Source: Roseburia zhanii
GTDB lineage: Bacteria; Bacillota; Clostridia; Lachnospirales; Lachnospiraceae
Length of the DNA: 64,000 nucleotides
Assembly: GCF_014287635.1 (NCBI RefSeq)
Contig: NZ_JACOPH010000001.1
Location: 248,001 to 312,000 of the forward strand
Reading direction: 5' to 3'
Within the stretch, counting starts at the first letter, position 1. Each line of letters opens with the position of its first letter. The position numbers were made by a program, and so were the translations under genes. This document shows positions 46,048-54,344 of this stretch, piece after piece. The notes beneath the pieces are model-generated. The model was not told where the DNA came from. It saw nothing but the letters and a program-made list of their open reading frames with translations, and made no database searches.

Positions 46048-47817
46048 ATGTCGAAAATGAATGATAAGCAAATGACAACCTTAAAGAAGCTGCTTTCCTA
46101 TATTAAAAAATATACACCACTGATCACTCTATCCTTGATCTTTGCAGCAGTTTCTTCAATCCTGACATTATATGTGCCGATTCTGACCGGACGGGCAGTG
46201 GACTGTATCGTATCAGCGGGAAATGTTAATTTTGCAGGAATCTTTGGAGTGATCCGCCAGATCATAATCGTGATCCTTTTAACGGCAGCAGCACAGTGGC
46301 TTATGAACATCTGCAATAACCGGATCACATATCAGGTGGTCAGGGATATGCGTATGGATGCATTTTCAAAAATCGAGATCCTTCCATTAAAGTATTTAGA
46401 TGCACATTCCTATGGAGAATTGGTAAGCCGTGTGATTGCAGATGCCGATCAGGTCGCTGAAGGACTTCTGATGGGATTTACGCAGTTATTTACCGGTATC
46501 ATTACAATCGTCGGAACACTGATCTTTATGGTGACGATCAATTATAAGATTGCATTAGTGGTGATCTGTATTACCCCGATTTCTTTATTTGTAGCAGCAT
46601 TTATCGCTAAACGGACATTTTCCATGTTCCGTATGCAGTCTGAAACAAGAGGAGAGCAGACCGCACTGATCGAAGAAATGATCTCAAACCAGAAAGTTGT
46701 ACAGGCATTCCGGCAGGAAGATAATGTATTATCCCAGTTTGACAAGATCAATGAACGGTTAGGGGAGTATTCCTTAAAAGCAACATTTTTTTCCTCGATC
46801 ACCAATCCGTCTACCCGTTTTATCAACAGCTTAGTCTATACCGGAGTAGGTATTTTCGGTGCAGTTTCTGCGGTCATGGGCAGGATCACGGTTGGTCAGT
46901 TAGCAAGTTTTTTAAGTTATGCAAACCAGTATACGAAGCCGTTTAATGAGATTTCCGGTGTAGTCACAGAATTACAGAATGCCTTAGCCTGTGCAGGACG
47001 TATTTTAGATCTGATCGAAGAAACACCGCAGGTAGAAGAAGATGCAGATGCAGTCACATTAGACCATGCAAAAGGAAATGTGACCTTAGAGCATGTGGAT
47101 TTTTCCTATGTCAAAGACCAGCATCTGATCGAAGATTTTAATCTTGTGGTAAAACCGGGTGAGCGTGTTGCGATCGTAGGACCTACCGGCTGTGGAAAGA
47201 CAACGCTGATCAACCTTCTGATGCGTTTTTATGATGCGGAAGGTGGCAGTATCAAGGTCGATGGAGAAGATATCCGTCATCTTACCAGAAAGAGCCTGCG
47301 TACATCTTATGGTATGGTATTGCAGGAAACATGGCTCAGGGAAGGCACGATCTTAGAGAATATTAAAATGGGTGTGAAAGATGCCACCAGAGAACAGGTG
47401 ATCGAAGCCGCCAAAGCATCCCATGCACACAGTTTTATCAAACGTCTGCCACAGGGATATGATACGGTCATCACAGAAGATGGCGGAGGACTTTCACAGG
47501 GACAAAAACAGCTTTTATGTATCACAAGAGTCATGCTGTCCCTGCCGCCAATGCTGATCTTAGATGAAGCAACATCTTCCATTGATACAAGAACGGAGAT
47601 CAGGATACAGAATGCCTTTGCAAAAATGATGCAGGGCAGAACCAGTTTTATCGTGGCACACCGTTTGTCTACAATCAAAGAAGCAGATATTATCTTAGTG
47701 ATGAAAGACGGTCATATCATTGAACAGGGCAATCATGAAACACTGCTTGCAAAAAATGGATTTTATGCAACGTTATATAACAGCCAGTTTATCCAGAGTG
47801 AGGACGCAGCAAACTAA
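46048..47817 (+). CDS. Heterodimeric ABC exporter, catalytic subunit
   Basis: 589 residues from ATG 46048 (AAGGGG upstream). The frame is open back to 45982, but that extension lies inside the previous gene. Six membrane helices occupy the first ~330 residues. The nucleotide-binding domain has Walker A GPTGCGKTT, signature GLSQGQKQL and Walker B MLILDEATSSID with the catalytic Glu present. With the upstream subunit it forms an asymmetric exporter with one working ATP site. aroK follows 14 bp downstream. Confidence 0.92.
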   Translation: MSKMNDKQMTTLKKLLSYIKKYTPLITLSLIFAAVSSILTLYVPILTGRAVDCIVSAGNVNFAGIFGVIRQIIIVILLTAAAQWLMNICNNRITYQVVRDMRMDAFSKIEILPLKYLDAHSYGELVSRVIADADQVAEGLLMGFTQLFTGIITIVGTLIFMVTINYKIALVVICITPISLFVAAFIAKRTFSMFRMQSETRGEQTALIEEMISNQKVVQAFRQEDNVLSQFDKINERLGEYSLKATFFSSITNPSTRFINSLVYTGVGIFGAVSAVMGRITVGQLASFLSYANQYTKPFNEISGVVTELQNALACAGRILDLIEETPQVEEDADAVTLDHAKGNVTLEHVDFSYVKDQHLIEDFNLVVKPGERVAIVGPTGCGKTTLINLLMRFYDAEGGSIKVDGEDIRHLTRKSLRTSYGMVLQETWLREGTILENIKMGVKDATREQVIEAAKASHAHSFIKRLPQGYDTVITEDGGGLSQGQKQLLCITRVMLSLPPMLILDEATSSIDTRTEIRIQNAFAKMMQGRTSFIVAHRLSTIKEADIILVMKDGHIIEQGNHETLLAKNGFYATLYNSQFIQSEDAAN

Positions 47818-47831
47818 TAGAAGGAGTGGTT

Positions 47832-48332
47832 ATGAAAGAAAATATTATTCTGATCGGTATGCCGGGCGTTGGAAAGAGTACGATCGGTGTCGTATTAGCA
47901 AAAGTGCTCGGTTATCAGTTTATAGACACAGATCTTGTGATCCAGGAAAAAGAAGGAAAGCTACTGCATGAGATCATAGCAGAAGCAGGCACCGATGGAT
48001 TTTTAGAGATCGAAGGCAGGATCAACAGCCAGATTACAGCAACACATGCGATTATCGCAACAGGTGGAAGTGTTGTATACGAACAGAATGCGATGGAACA
48101 TTTTAAGGAGATCGGAAAGATTGTTTATCTGCATGTCTCCTATCCAATCTTAGAACAGCGGCTGAGCGATATCAAAGGCAGAGGCGTTGTCTTAAAAGAC
48201 GGACAGGATCTTAAGGCACTGTACGAAGAACGGACACCTTTGTACGAAAAATATGCGGATATTATCGTTGAAGAAGAACATATGGGTGTAGAAGATACGG
48301 TAGAAGCATTGATAGAGCAGTTAAAAGACTGA
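47832..48332 (+). CDS. aroK: Shikimate kinase
   Basis: 166 residues from ATG 47832; GTG 47826 overlaps the AAGGAG site. It phosphorylates shikimate for aromatic amino-acid synthesis. The P-loop is GMPGVGKST (10-18), the shikimate-binding Asp is in FIDTDLVIQEKEG, and ATGGSVVY and the lid Arg region (ERTPLYEKYAD) are present. It is probably co-transcribed with the ABC exporter genes upstream, without an obvious functional link. Confidence 0.93.
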   Translation: MKENIILIGMPGVGKSTIGVVLAKVLGYQFIDTDLVIQEKEGKLLHEIIAEAGTDGFLEIEGRINSQITATHAIIATGGSVVYEQNAMEHFKEIGKIVYLHVSYPILEQRLSDIKGRGVVLKDGQDLKALYEERTPLYEKYADIIVEEEHMGVEDTVEALIEQLKD

Positions 48333-48398
48333 TATAAGAGGACAGCAGAAAAAACGAAAGACAGAGGTATATATCCGGAATACCAGAATCAGACAGGT

Positions 48399-48590
48399 AT
48401 GCTTGCGGTGAAATTTACAGATACTATGTATGGATATGGGCATTTCGTCGATGCAGCTGTATTTGCCACGGCAGATACAGCAGTAGAAGAAGTAACAAAA
48501 GAAAAAGAAACGAATACAATATATGAAGTAGAAGTTGTGTTGTCAGAAAGAGTTACTGTTCAGACAGCACCTAAACACCTTGTTGTTTAG
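48399..48590 (+). CDS. Doubtful small ORF cut by an inserted MITE-like element
   Basis: 63 residues (MLAVKFTDTMYGYGHFVDAA start). No clear ribosome binding site is seen. The last 13 codons lie inside the repeat element at 48552-48694. If the element and one 8-bp target copy are removed, the frame runs on for ~23 residues (reading YSDRRFLSKSIELYELSVIK after the join) to a TAG. It may be a broken small gene or chance. I do not recognise the protein. Confidence 0.25.
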   Translation: MLAVKFTDTMYGYGHFVDAAVFATADTAVEEVTKEKETNTIYEVEVVLSERVTVQTAPKHLVV

Positions 48591-48694
48591 GTGCGTATGA
48601 CCGTGATTCGGGCGTGAGCAGCCCCCCTTTTGCGCAGCAAAATTTAAATGGGGCTGCGAAGTTGCAGTTCGCAGGGATACCTGTGAACTGTAAC
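48552..48694. mobile_element. 143-bp MITE-like element, copy A
   Basis: Terminal inverted repeats GTTACTGTTCA and TGAACTGTAAC. Internal hairpins are CACCTAAAC/GTTTAGGTG and GCCCC/GGGGC. It differs from copy B (55827-55969) at two bases in 143. The flanking 8 bp are CAGAAAGA and ACGAAAGA (6 of 8 match), consistent with an eroded target duplication. It has no coding capacity for a transposase. Confidence 0.78.
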
Positions 48695-48817
48695 ACGAAA
48701 GATATTCTGATCGACGGTTCTTAAGTAAATCCATTGAATTATATGAACTAAGTGTGATAAAATAGTACTATATGAATATTACCAAAATATTACACTTGTT
48801 ACATATATAGAAAAATC

Positions 48818-48847
48818 TTGACAAAAGAAAGTGTAGGTAACTATAAT
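48818..48847 (+). promoter_or_regulatory. Promoter of murA
   Basis: TTGACA, an 18-bp spacer, then TATAAT, ~50 bp before the murA start. The rest of the 48.33-48.90 kb gap holds the doubtful small ORF and the inserted repeat. Confidence 0.8.
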
Positions 48848-48898
48848 TAGTGTTTGTATGTGAAGTTGTGGAGTTAGTAGATGACATAGAGGTGCGAT

Positions 48899-50191
48899 AT
48901 GGAACAGTATATTATTAAAGGTGGTAATCCGCTGGTTGGAGAAGTGGAAATAGGCGGAGCAAAAAATGCAGCACTTGCTATATTAGCGACGGCAATTATG
49001 ACAGATGAAACCGTCACAATAGAGAATCTCCCGAATGTCAGGGACATCAATGTGATGCTGAATGCAATCGAGGGAATCGGGGGAAAAGTAGAAAGAATCG
49101 ATGCGCATACGGTCAAGATCAACGGTTCGATGATCAGTGATTTAAGCGTAGATTATGAATATATCAAGAAGATACGTGCATCTTACTATCTGTTGGGTGC
49201 ATTACTTGGAAAATATAAACGTGCAGAAGTGGCACTTCCGGGCGGATGTGATATCGGAAGCAGACCAATCGACCTGCATCTGAAGGGATTCCGTGCATTA
49301 GGTGCGAATGTCGATATCCAGCATGGTCTGATCGCAGCAGCCGCAGAAGAATTAAAAGGTACGCATATTTATTTAGATAAAGTATCTGTAGGAGCTACGA
49401 TCAACATTATGATGGCAGCAGCCATGGCAGAGGGCAAGACAACGATTGAGAATGCGGCAAAAGAACCGCATGTCGTAGATGTCGCAAACTGTTTAAACAG
49501 CATGGGTGCAAATATCCGCGGTGCAGGAACAGATGTGATCCGTATTTCGGGTGTGGAAAAGCTGCATAAGACAGAATATTCGATCATTCCAGACCAGATT
49601 GAAGCAGGTACATTTATGTTTGCAGCAGCAGCTACAAGAGGTGACGTTACAGTTAAGAACGTAATTCCGAAGCATTTAGAGGCAACGACTGCCAAATTAT
49701 TAGAGATTGGCTGTGAGATTGAAGAATTAGATGATGCAGTACGTGTTGTGGCATCAAAGCCATTGACACATACGCAGGTGACAACATTGCCATATCCGGG
49801 ATTCCCGACAGATATGCAGCCGCAGATGTCAGCAGTATTAGCCATTTCCCAAGGCACGAGCACAGTAACAGAGAGTATCTTTGAAAACCGTTTCAAATAT
49901 GTGGATGAGCTGACACGTATGGGTGCGTCTATCAAGGTCGAGAGCAATATTGCAATTATTACCGGCATTGAGAAGTATACCGGAGCAAGAGTCAGTGCAC
50001 CGGATCTGCGTGCAGGGGCAGCCTTAGTCATTGCCGGACTTGCAGCAGAGGGCATTACGGTTGTAGATGATATTTATTATATTGAACGTGGATATGAGGA
50101 TTTCGAGAAGAAGTTGGCGCAGTTAGGTGCACAGATCGAGAAAGTATCTACAGATAAGGAAATCCAGAAGTTCACATTGAAAGTGTCTTAA
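48899..50191 (+). CDS. murA: UDP-N-acetylglucosamine 1-carboxyvinyltransferase
   Basis: 430 residues. It transfers enolpyruvate from PEP to UDP-GlcNAc, the committed step of peptidoglycan synthesis. GGAKNAAL is the substrate loop. PGGCDIGSRPIDLH holds the catalytic Cys at residue 117, so the enzyme should be fosfomycin-sensitive. FPTDMQPQ, then SIFENRF and DLRAGAAL are further active-site motifs. It has its own promoter and terminator and so is monocistronic. Confidence 0.95.
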   Translation: MEQYIIKGGNPLVGEVEIGGAKNAALAILATAIMTDETVTIENLPNVRDINVMLNAIEGIGGKVERIDAHTVKINGSMISDLSVDYEYIKKIRASYYLLGALLGKYKRAEVALPGGCDIGSRPIDLHLKGFRALGANVDIQHGLIAAAAEELKGTHIYLDKVSVGATINIMMAAAMAEGKTTIENAAKEPHVVDVANCLNSMGANIRGAGTDVIRISGVEKLHKTEYSIIPDQIEAGTFMFAAAATRGDVTVKNVIPKHLEATTAKLLEIGCEIEELDDAVRVVASKPLTHTQVTTLPYPGFPTDMQPQMSAVLAISQGTSTVTESIFENRFKYVDELTRMGASIKVESNIAIITGIEKYTGARVSAPDLRAGAALVIAGLAAEGITVVDDIYYIERGYEDFEKKLAQLGAQIEKVSTDKEIQKFTLKVS

Positions 50192-50243
50192 GAACAGGAG
50201 ATTCGTAAGAAATTTTGATTTAGAATAAGAATTATTAAGAAAA

Positions 50244-50299
50244 GACTGTGATAAGTTATGTTTTCTGAATGGAAGATAGAACTTATCACAGTCTTTTTT
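50244..50299 (+). terminator. Terminator of murA
   Basis: GACTGTGATAAGTT pairs with AACTTATCACAGTC, followed by TTTTTT. Confidence 0.85.
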
Positions 50300-50320
50300 A
50301 TGTATAGCCAAAATGGTTAT

Positions 50321-51583
50321 TTAAACAGTCGTATTTACACCATTGATCGCAGCATGTTCATTTTCTTCCATAGGAATGACTAAACATTTCTGCCCATTGA
50401 TCACCTGCGATTTGATCAGAGATGCTTTTTCTGGTTTTACACGTAAGATAACATCATAGGTTTTGATATCACCGGTCGGGGCATCTTCCTCTGTTTCCGG
50501 AAGACCTGCTAACATACGGGTATCTTCTAACTGCTGCTCTAATACGGCAACTTTTTGCACAAGTTCTTTTTCCTGTTTGATCCTGCCGGCGGCTTCTACC
50601 GCTTTGGTATCAAGCAGATGGGAAAGCGCAGGAGCCTCATCTGCAAATTCCTGCCGGTAAGATTCTTCGATCATGGCAGCCGCAGTTTCAGGAATGTCCG
50701 ATTCTGCCATGAGCTCTCCGATGTTTTCTGCGGTTAAAACAACAGGGGCGTTTTCTTCATCATCAGAAGATTCCTGTTCTGCCATATCAGACAGGCTCTG
50801 CTGGATATCATAAAAAACTTCCCTTGAAGCATCTTCATCACCGCCAAACGCCTGTTTTACGATCGATTCAAAAGCCATCTTCTGTTCTGTAGCGGTACGT
50901 CTGGCATTACAGCCTAATGCACCTTCCATAAATTCCACATGAGGCTCTTTGGCATTTTTGTGATAAGTCATCACAGAATGAAGGTCGGCACTCCGGTCAG
51001 TAAATGCAGGGAAAATAAATCCGCTTTCCGGTGCACAGACAACCCAGTCACGGATCCTTGGACCAATGCGGTTTTCATCGGCACGATATCCAAGTCCCGG
51101 CTTGCTTAATGCAACCGGACAGATCGCACAGAGAAGATATTCATAGACTTCTTCGGATTCATCTAACTTATTATTATCGCTGGTCTTTGTCATAACATCA
51201 TAAGCATCATGAAAAATTAAGATCAGATAATTTCCGGCATATTCATAATTTTCAATGATCAGATCATAAAAACGTTCTAACAGATCGTCATTTTGCAAGG
51301 CACTCTGACGTAAGGCAGTTAAGAACTGCTGTCTGCCTCCGACAGATTCTTCCTCGATCGGAAATTCCAATTCTAAAAGATTGTTACCGATCGTACCGGA
51401 AAGGACTTTCCTTGCAATCTCTAAGTATTTATAGAATTCTTCATCTTCTAAGTTTAAAAATGTTTCTTCAAGTTCGACGACGCGGTTGCGTTCTCCGTCC
51501 ACGTAACAGCCGCACATTCTCGTAAAAGTACATTCTTCTTTTTTGAACCGGCGTTTGATCTCTAATACTTCTTTTTTATTCAT
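50321..51583 (-). CDS. DUF4317 protein
   Basis: 420 residues, matching the DUF4317 family common in Lachnospiraceae and relatives (start MNKKEVLEIKRRFKKEECTF, then MCGCYVDGERN, FHDAYDVMTKT and YHKNAKEPH). No membrane segment or signal is seen. The C-terminus contains an acidic linker and a coiled coil (~340-365). The family has no settled function that I know of; the conserved Cys pair in MCGCYV is notable. It is followed on the same strand (upstream side) by tcdA with a 27-bp gap, so one transcript is likely. Confidence 0.8.
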   Translation of the reverse strand: MNKKEVLEIKRRFKKEECTFTRMCGCYVDGERNRVVELEETFLNLEDEEFYKYLEIARKVLSGTIGNNLLELEFPIEEESVGGRQQFLTALRQSALQNDDLLERFYDLIIENYEYAGNYLILIFHDAYDVMTKTSDNNKLDESEEVYEYLLCAICPVALSKPGLGYRADENRIGPRIRDWVVCAPESGFIFPAFTDRSADLHSVMTYHKNAKEPHVEFMEGALGCNARRTATEQKMAFESIVKQAFGGDEDASREVFYDIQQSLSDMAEQESSDDEENAPVVLTAENIGELMAESDIPETAAAMIEESYRQEFADEAPALSHLLDTKAVEAAGRIKQEKELVQKVAVLEQQLEDTRMLAGLPETEEDAPTGDIKTYDVILRVKPEKASLIKSQVINGQKCLVIPMEENEHAAINGVNTTV

Positions 51584-51610
51584 AAGTGATTCCCTCTTTC
51601 GATAATGATA

Positions 51611-52390
51611 TCAGACAGACTGCTGCTTTCTGGCATACGGGGCAGTCAGGTCTTTGATGACTTCGCCGGCAATGATCAGTCCGGCAACCGATGGAACAAA
51701 TGCAACACTTCCCGGAATGTCCCGGCGTTCTGTACACTTATGGGCAGCTTCCGGTGGGCAGATACAGTTTGTCCGGCAGCTGATCGCCATATCTTCGACC
51801 GGTCTTGTCGGTTGTTCTTCGGAATATACGACCTTTAATTTTTTGATGCCGCGTTTTTTTAACTCCCTGCGCATGACTTTTGCTAACGGGCAGACTTTTG
51901 TCTTATAAATATCAGAAACTTTAAACTGGCTGCCGTCTAGTTTATTTCCGGCTCCCATGCTGCTGATGATCGGTATCTTAAGTTCATCTGCTTTCATGAC
52001 AAGTGCGATCTTTGCAGTTACGGTATCGACTGCATCTACGATATAATCATATTCTTCAAATGGAAATTCTTCTGCATTTTCAGGCAGGAAGAAACACTGA
52101 TGGATCGTTACGTTGGCATCCGGGTTGATCTCAAGGATCCGTTCTTTCATCACATCTGTTTTGTATTTGCCGATGGTTTTTCTTGTGGCTATGATCTGAC
52201 GGTTTAAATTCGTCAGACATACTTTATCATCGTCTATCAGGTCAAATGCACCTACACCGCTGCGGACTAATGCTTCACATACATAGCCGCCCACACCGCC
52301 TATGCCAAATACGGCAATGCGTGCATTTGCTAATTTTTCCATTGCTTCTTTTCCTAACAATAATTCTGTTCTTGAAAACTGTGTCAACAT
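51611..52390 (-). CDS. tcdA: tRNA threonylcarbamoyladenosine dehydratase (TcdA/CsdL, ThiF fold)
   Basis: 259 residues from the ATG at 52388-52390, with AAGGAG 9 bp upstream; a longer frame to 52432 lacks a site. It is an E1-like adenylating enzyme that cyclises t6A37 of tRNA to ct6A. The ATP-binding loop is VFGIGGVGGYV, followed by DLIDDDKVCLTNLNRQ, YIVDAVDTVTAK and a CRTNCICPP Cys cluster. The general HesA/MoeB/ThiF assignment is firm and TcdA is the best fit by length and motifs. Confidence 0.87.
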   Translation of the reverse strand: MLTQFSRTELLLGKEAMEKLANARIAVFGIGGVGGYVCEALVRSGVGAFDLIDDDKVCLTNLNRQIIATRKTIGKYKTDVMKERILEINPDANVTIHQCFFLPENAEEFPFEEYDYIVDAVDTVTAKIALVMKADELKIPIISSMGAGNKLDGSQFKVSDIYKTKVCPLAKVMRRELKKRGIKKLKVVYSEEQPTRPVEDMAISCRTNCICPPEAAHKCTERRDIPGSVAFVPSVAGLIIAGEVIKDLTAPYARKQQSV

Positions 52391-52512
52391 GTATATGGTT
52401 CTCCTTGATTCGTCTGTTTTCCACAACTGCAACTTGAAAATATGAAATAGTTACGAGGTGGAAAGTTTGAGTTAATTATAAGCAAAAGAAAGAAAAATCG
52501 CAAGTTATGTGA

Positions 52513-52518
52513 TATAAT
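52513..52518 (+). promoter_or_regulatory. Probable -10 of the sugar O-acetyltransferase gene
   Basis: TATAAT 25 bp before the inserted element at 52543. No convincing -35 is seen. The inserted element therefore probably lies in the transcribed leader. Confidence 0.4.
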
Positions 52519-52542
52519 AAGGCTATATCAGCAATGAAAAGG

Positions 52543-52675
52543 GTTACAGTTCACACAGCAGACAGACATTTACTGTCTGGCTGCGTAAGAAAGTGATTCA
52601 GGTGGTGATTTTTGCTTCGCAAAGCGAACTTTCATGCAAAAATCACGAGTTACTGCTCACGGAGTGAACAGTAAC
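52543..52675. mobile_element. 133-bp MITE-like element C with 8-bp target duplication TGAAAAGG
   Basis: Ends are GTTACAGTTCAC and GTGAACAGTAAC. TGAAAAGG lies on both sides (52535-52542 and 52676-52683). The core differs from copies A and B and has its own hairpins CAGACAG/CTGGCTG and TGATTTTTGC/GCAAAAATCA. The final 27 bp (52649-52675) equal the solo element at 26313 except for one base. The right target copy runs into the AGGAGG of the next gene. Confidence 0.78.
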
Positions 52676-52693
52676 TGAAAAGGAGGAAGAGCA

Positions 52694-53308
52694 ATGACAC
52701 CATATGAACAGGTGCACAGCGGGAAGATCTACAATCCGGGAGATAAAGCAATCATGGAAGAACAGGCACGTTGCAAAGAGAAAGTGTATGACTATAATGC
52801 AACGCGCCCATCGGAAGAAGCAAAGCGCGCAGAGATGTTAAAAGACATTTTTGCAGAAGTAGGGGAAAACTGTTACATAGAGCAGCCATTTTATGCGAAT
52901 TTTGGGGGAAAACATGTACATTTAGGAAAACAGGTCTATGCGAATTCTCATCTGACATTGGTAGATGATACCCATATTTATATCGGTGACTATACAATGA
53001 TCGGACCAAATGTGACTTTAGCAACTGCCGGACATCCGATCCTGCCGGAACTTAGAGTAAAAGGGCTGCAATTTAATATGCCGGTACATATTGGAAAAAA
53101 CTGCTGGCTTGGGGCAGGAGTTGTGGTCATGCCGGGAGTAACGATCGGGGACAATAGTGTGATCGGTGCTGGAAGTATTGTAACGAAAGATATACCGGCA
53201 AATGTTGTTGCAGTCGGAAATCCATGCCGGGTACTTCGCAAAATCGGAGAGCATGACAGGGAATATTATTATAAAGATAAAAAAATCAATTATGAAGAAA
53301 TTGAATAA
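52694..53308 (+). CDS. Sugar O-acetyltransferase (maltose/galactoside acetyltransferase family)
   Basis: 204 residues. An N-terminal Mac domain (MTPYEQVHSGKIYNPGD, ~1-60) is followed by a left-handed beta-helix of hexapeptide repeats (IGDYTMIGPNVTLATAGHP, VMPGVTIGDNSVIGAGSIVTKDI). The catalytic His is in TAGHP. It transfers acetyl from acetyl-CoA to a sugar 6-OH in the cytosol, which may detoxify non-metabolised galactosides or glucosides. GGAGG is 8 bp before ATG 52694 and overlaps the target duplication of element C. Confidence 0.9.
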   Translation: MTPYEQVHSGKIYNPGDKAIMEEQARCKEKVYDYNATRPSEEAKRAEMLKDIFAEVGENCYIEQPFYANFGGKHVHLGKQVYANSHLTLVDDTHIYIGDYTMIGPNVTLATAGHPILPELRVKGLQFNMPVHIGKNCWLGAGVVVMPGVTIGDNSVIGAGSIVTKDIPANVVAVGNPCRVLRKIGEHDREYYYKDKKINYEEIE

Positions 53309-53369
53309 AAAAAGAAACTTTAGAGCATATTAGCACAATAAAACTAATATGTGAAGGAGATTTCTTGAT

Positions 53370-54314
53370 ATGAAGAAGAAAGTGATGATCTTGTTTTTTG
53401 CATCAGCAATTTTAACATCAGCTTTAACCGGCTGCGGCTGTGGTCGTGGCAATACAGGCGGTAATACAAATGATAATACGAATATCAATGGCACAGAGGA
53501 AATGACACAGGAGGAATTCGGAACGGAAACGATCAACGATACCGAAAATGCCGGCAGCCAGATGCAGCTTGGAAGTGCTGTGGAGATCCCACAGGGATTT
53601 GACGGACAGCTTGCAGAAACAGAACCGAATGGACAGTTAGAGCGTGTGATCGCTGATTACTGTGGCGTTGCACAGGAAGATTATACGAATGTACGCTATT
53701 ATTACAATTATGCAGATTTAAACGGCGACAGTAAAAATGAGATCTTAGCATTGGTCTTTGGAGAAAATGTAACGGGTATTGATGGTAATGTCCTTCTCTG
53801 GATCGATGGTGCAGATGATGATAATTTTACAAAAGATTCTGTAAAACAGTCTTTTGCAAATGTCAGTGCTCCGGTATTTATCAGCAATCACATGACAGAA
53901 GGATATCGTGATCTGATCCTTGCTAATTATACAGATGCCGCAGATGAGGCAGCCGGAAATGCTAATGGAAATACACAGGCAGATAATCCGGATACAGTGC
54001 AGGCACGCAATCAGGTACAGCCGAAAAATGCCGCTGCAGCACAGACAGGTGATGCCCAGGCAGATACAACAGATACCGCACAGGAAGACACAGCCGTTAC
54101 CACATCTGAAAATGGTACAGAACAGCCGGCAGGTACAGCTTCTATGGGAGTTGGCTACAGACTGTTAGTATTTCAGGGTGAAAGATACCAGACCTTAGAA
54201 GAAGGAACGGCACTTGACAGTTTAGATAACTACGAAGGAACAGCAATTTTAACAAATGACATGGAACGTGATATGCAAAATGATAATTATCACTTTCTTG
54301 GAGAAGCACTATAA
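53370..54314 (+). CDS. Hypothetical lipoprotein with a Ca-binding-like DxNxD motif
   Basis: 314 residues. The lipobox LTGC is near residue 20, followed by an Asn/Gly/Thr-rich tether. A compact region at ~90-180 contains YADLNGDSKNEILALVFG, a D-x-N-x-D pattern like dockerin or FG-GAP/VCBS calcium loops. A low-complexity Gln/Ala/Thr/Asp linker (~195-260) precedes a short C-terminal domain. I do not recognise a specific family. It is a surface protein in its own unit between the acetyltransferase and the PPK2 gene, 30 bp before the latter. Confidence 0.6.
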   Translation: MKKKVMILFFASAILTSALTGCGCGRGNTGGNTNDNTNINGTEEMTQEEFGTETINDTENAGSQMQLGSAVEIPQGFDGQLAETEPNGQLERVIADYCGVAQEDYTNVRYYYNYADLNGDSKNEILALVFGENVTGIDGNVLLWIDGADDDNFTKDSVKQSFANVSAPVFISNHMTEGYRDLILANYTDAADEAAGNANGNTQADNPDTVQARNQVQPKNAAAAQTGDAQADTTDTAQEDTAVTTSENGTEQPAGTASMGVGYRLLVFQGERYQTLEEGTALDSLDNYEGTAILTNDMERDMQNDNYHFLGEAL

Positions 54315-54344
54315 TCAACCAACAACAGAAGGGGGAAGATAAGT

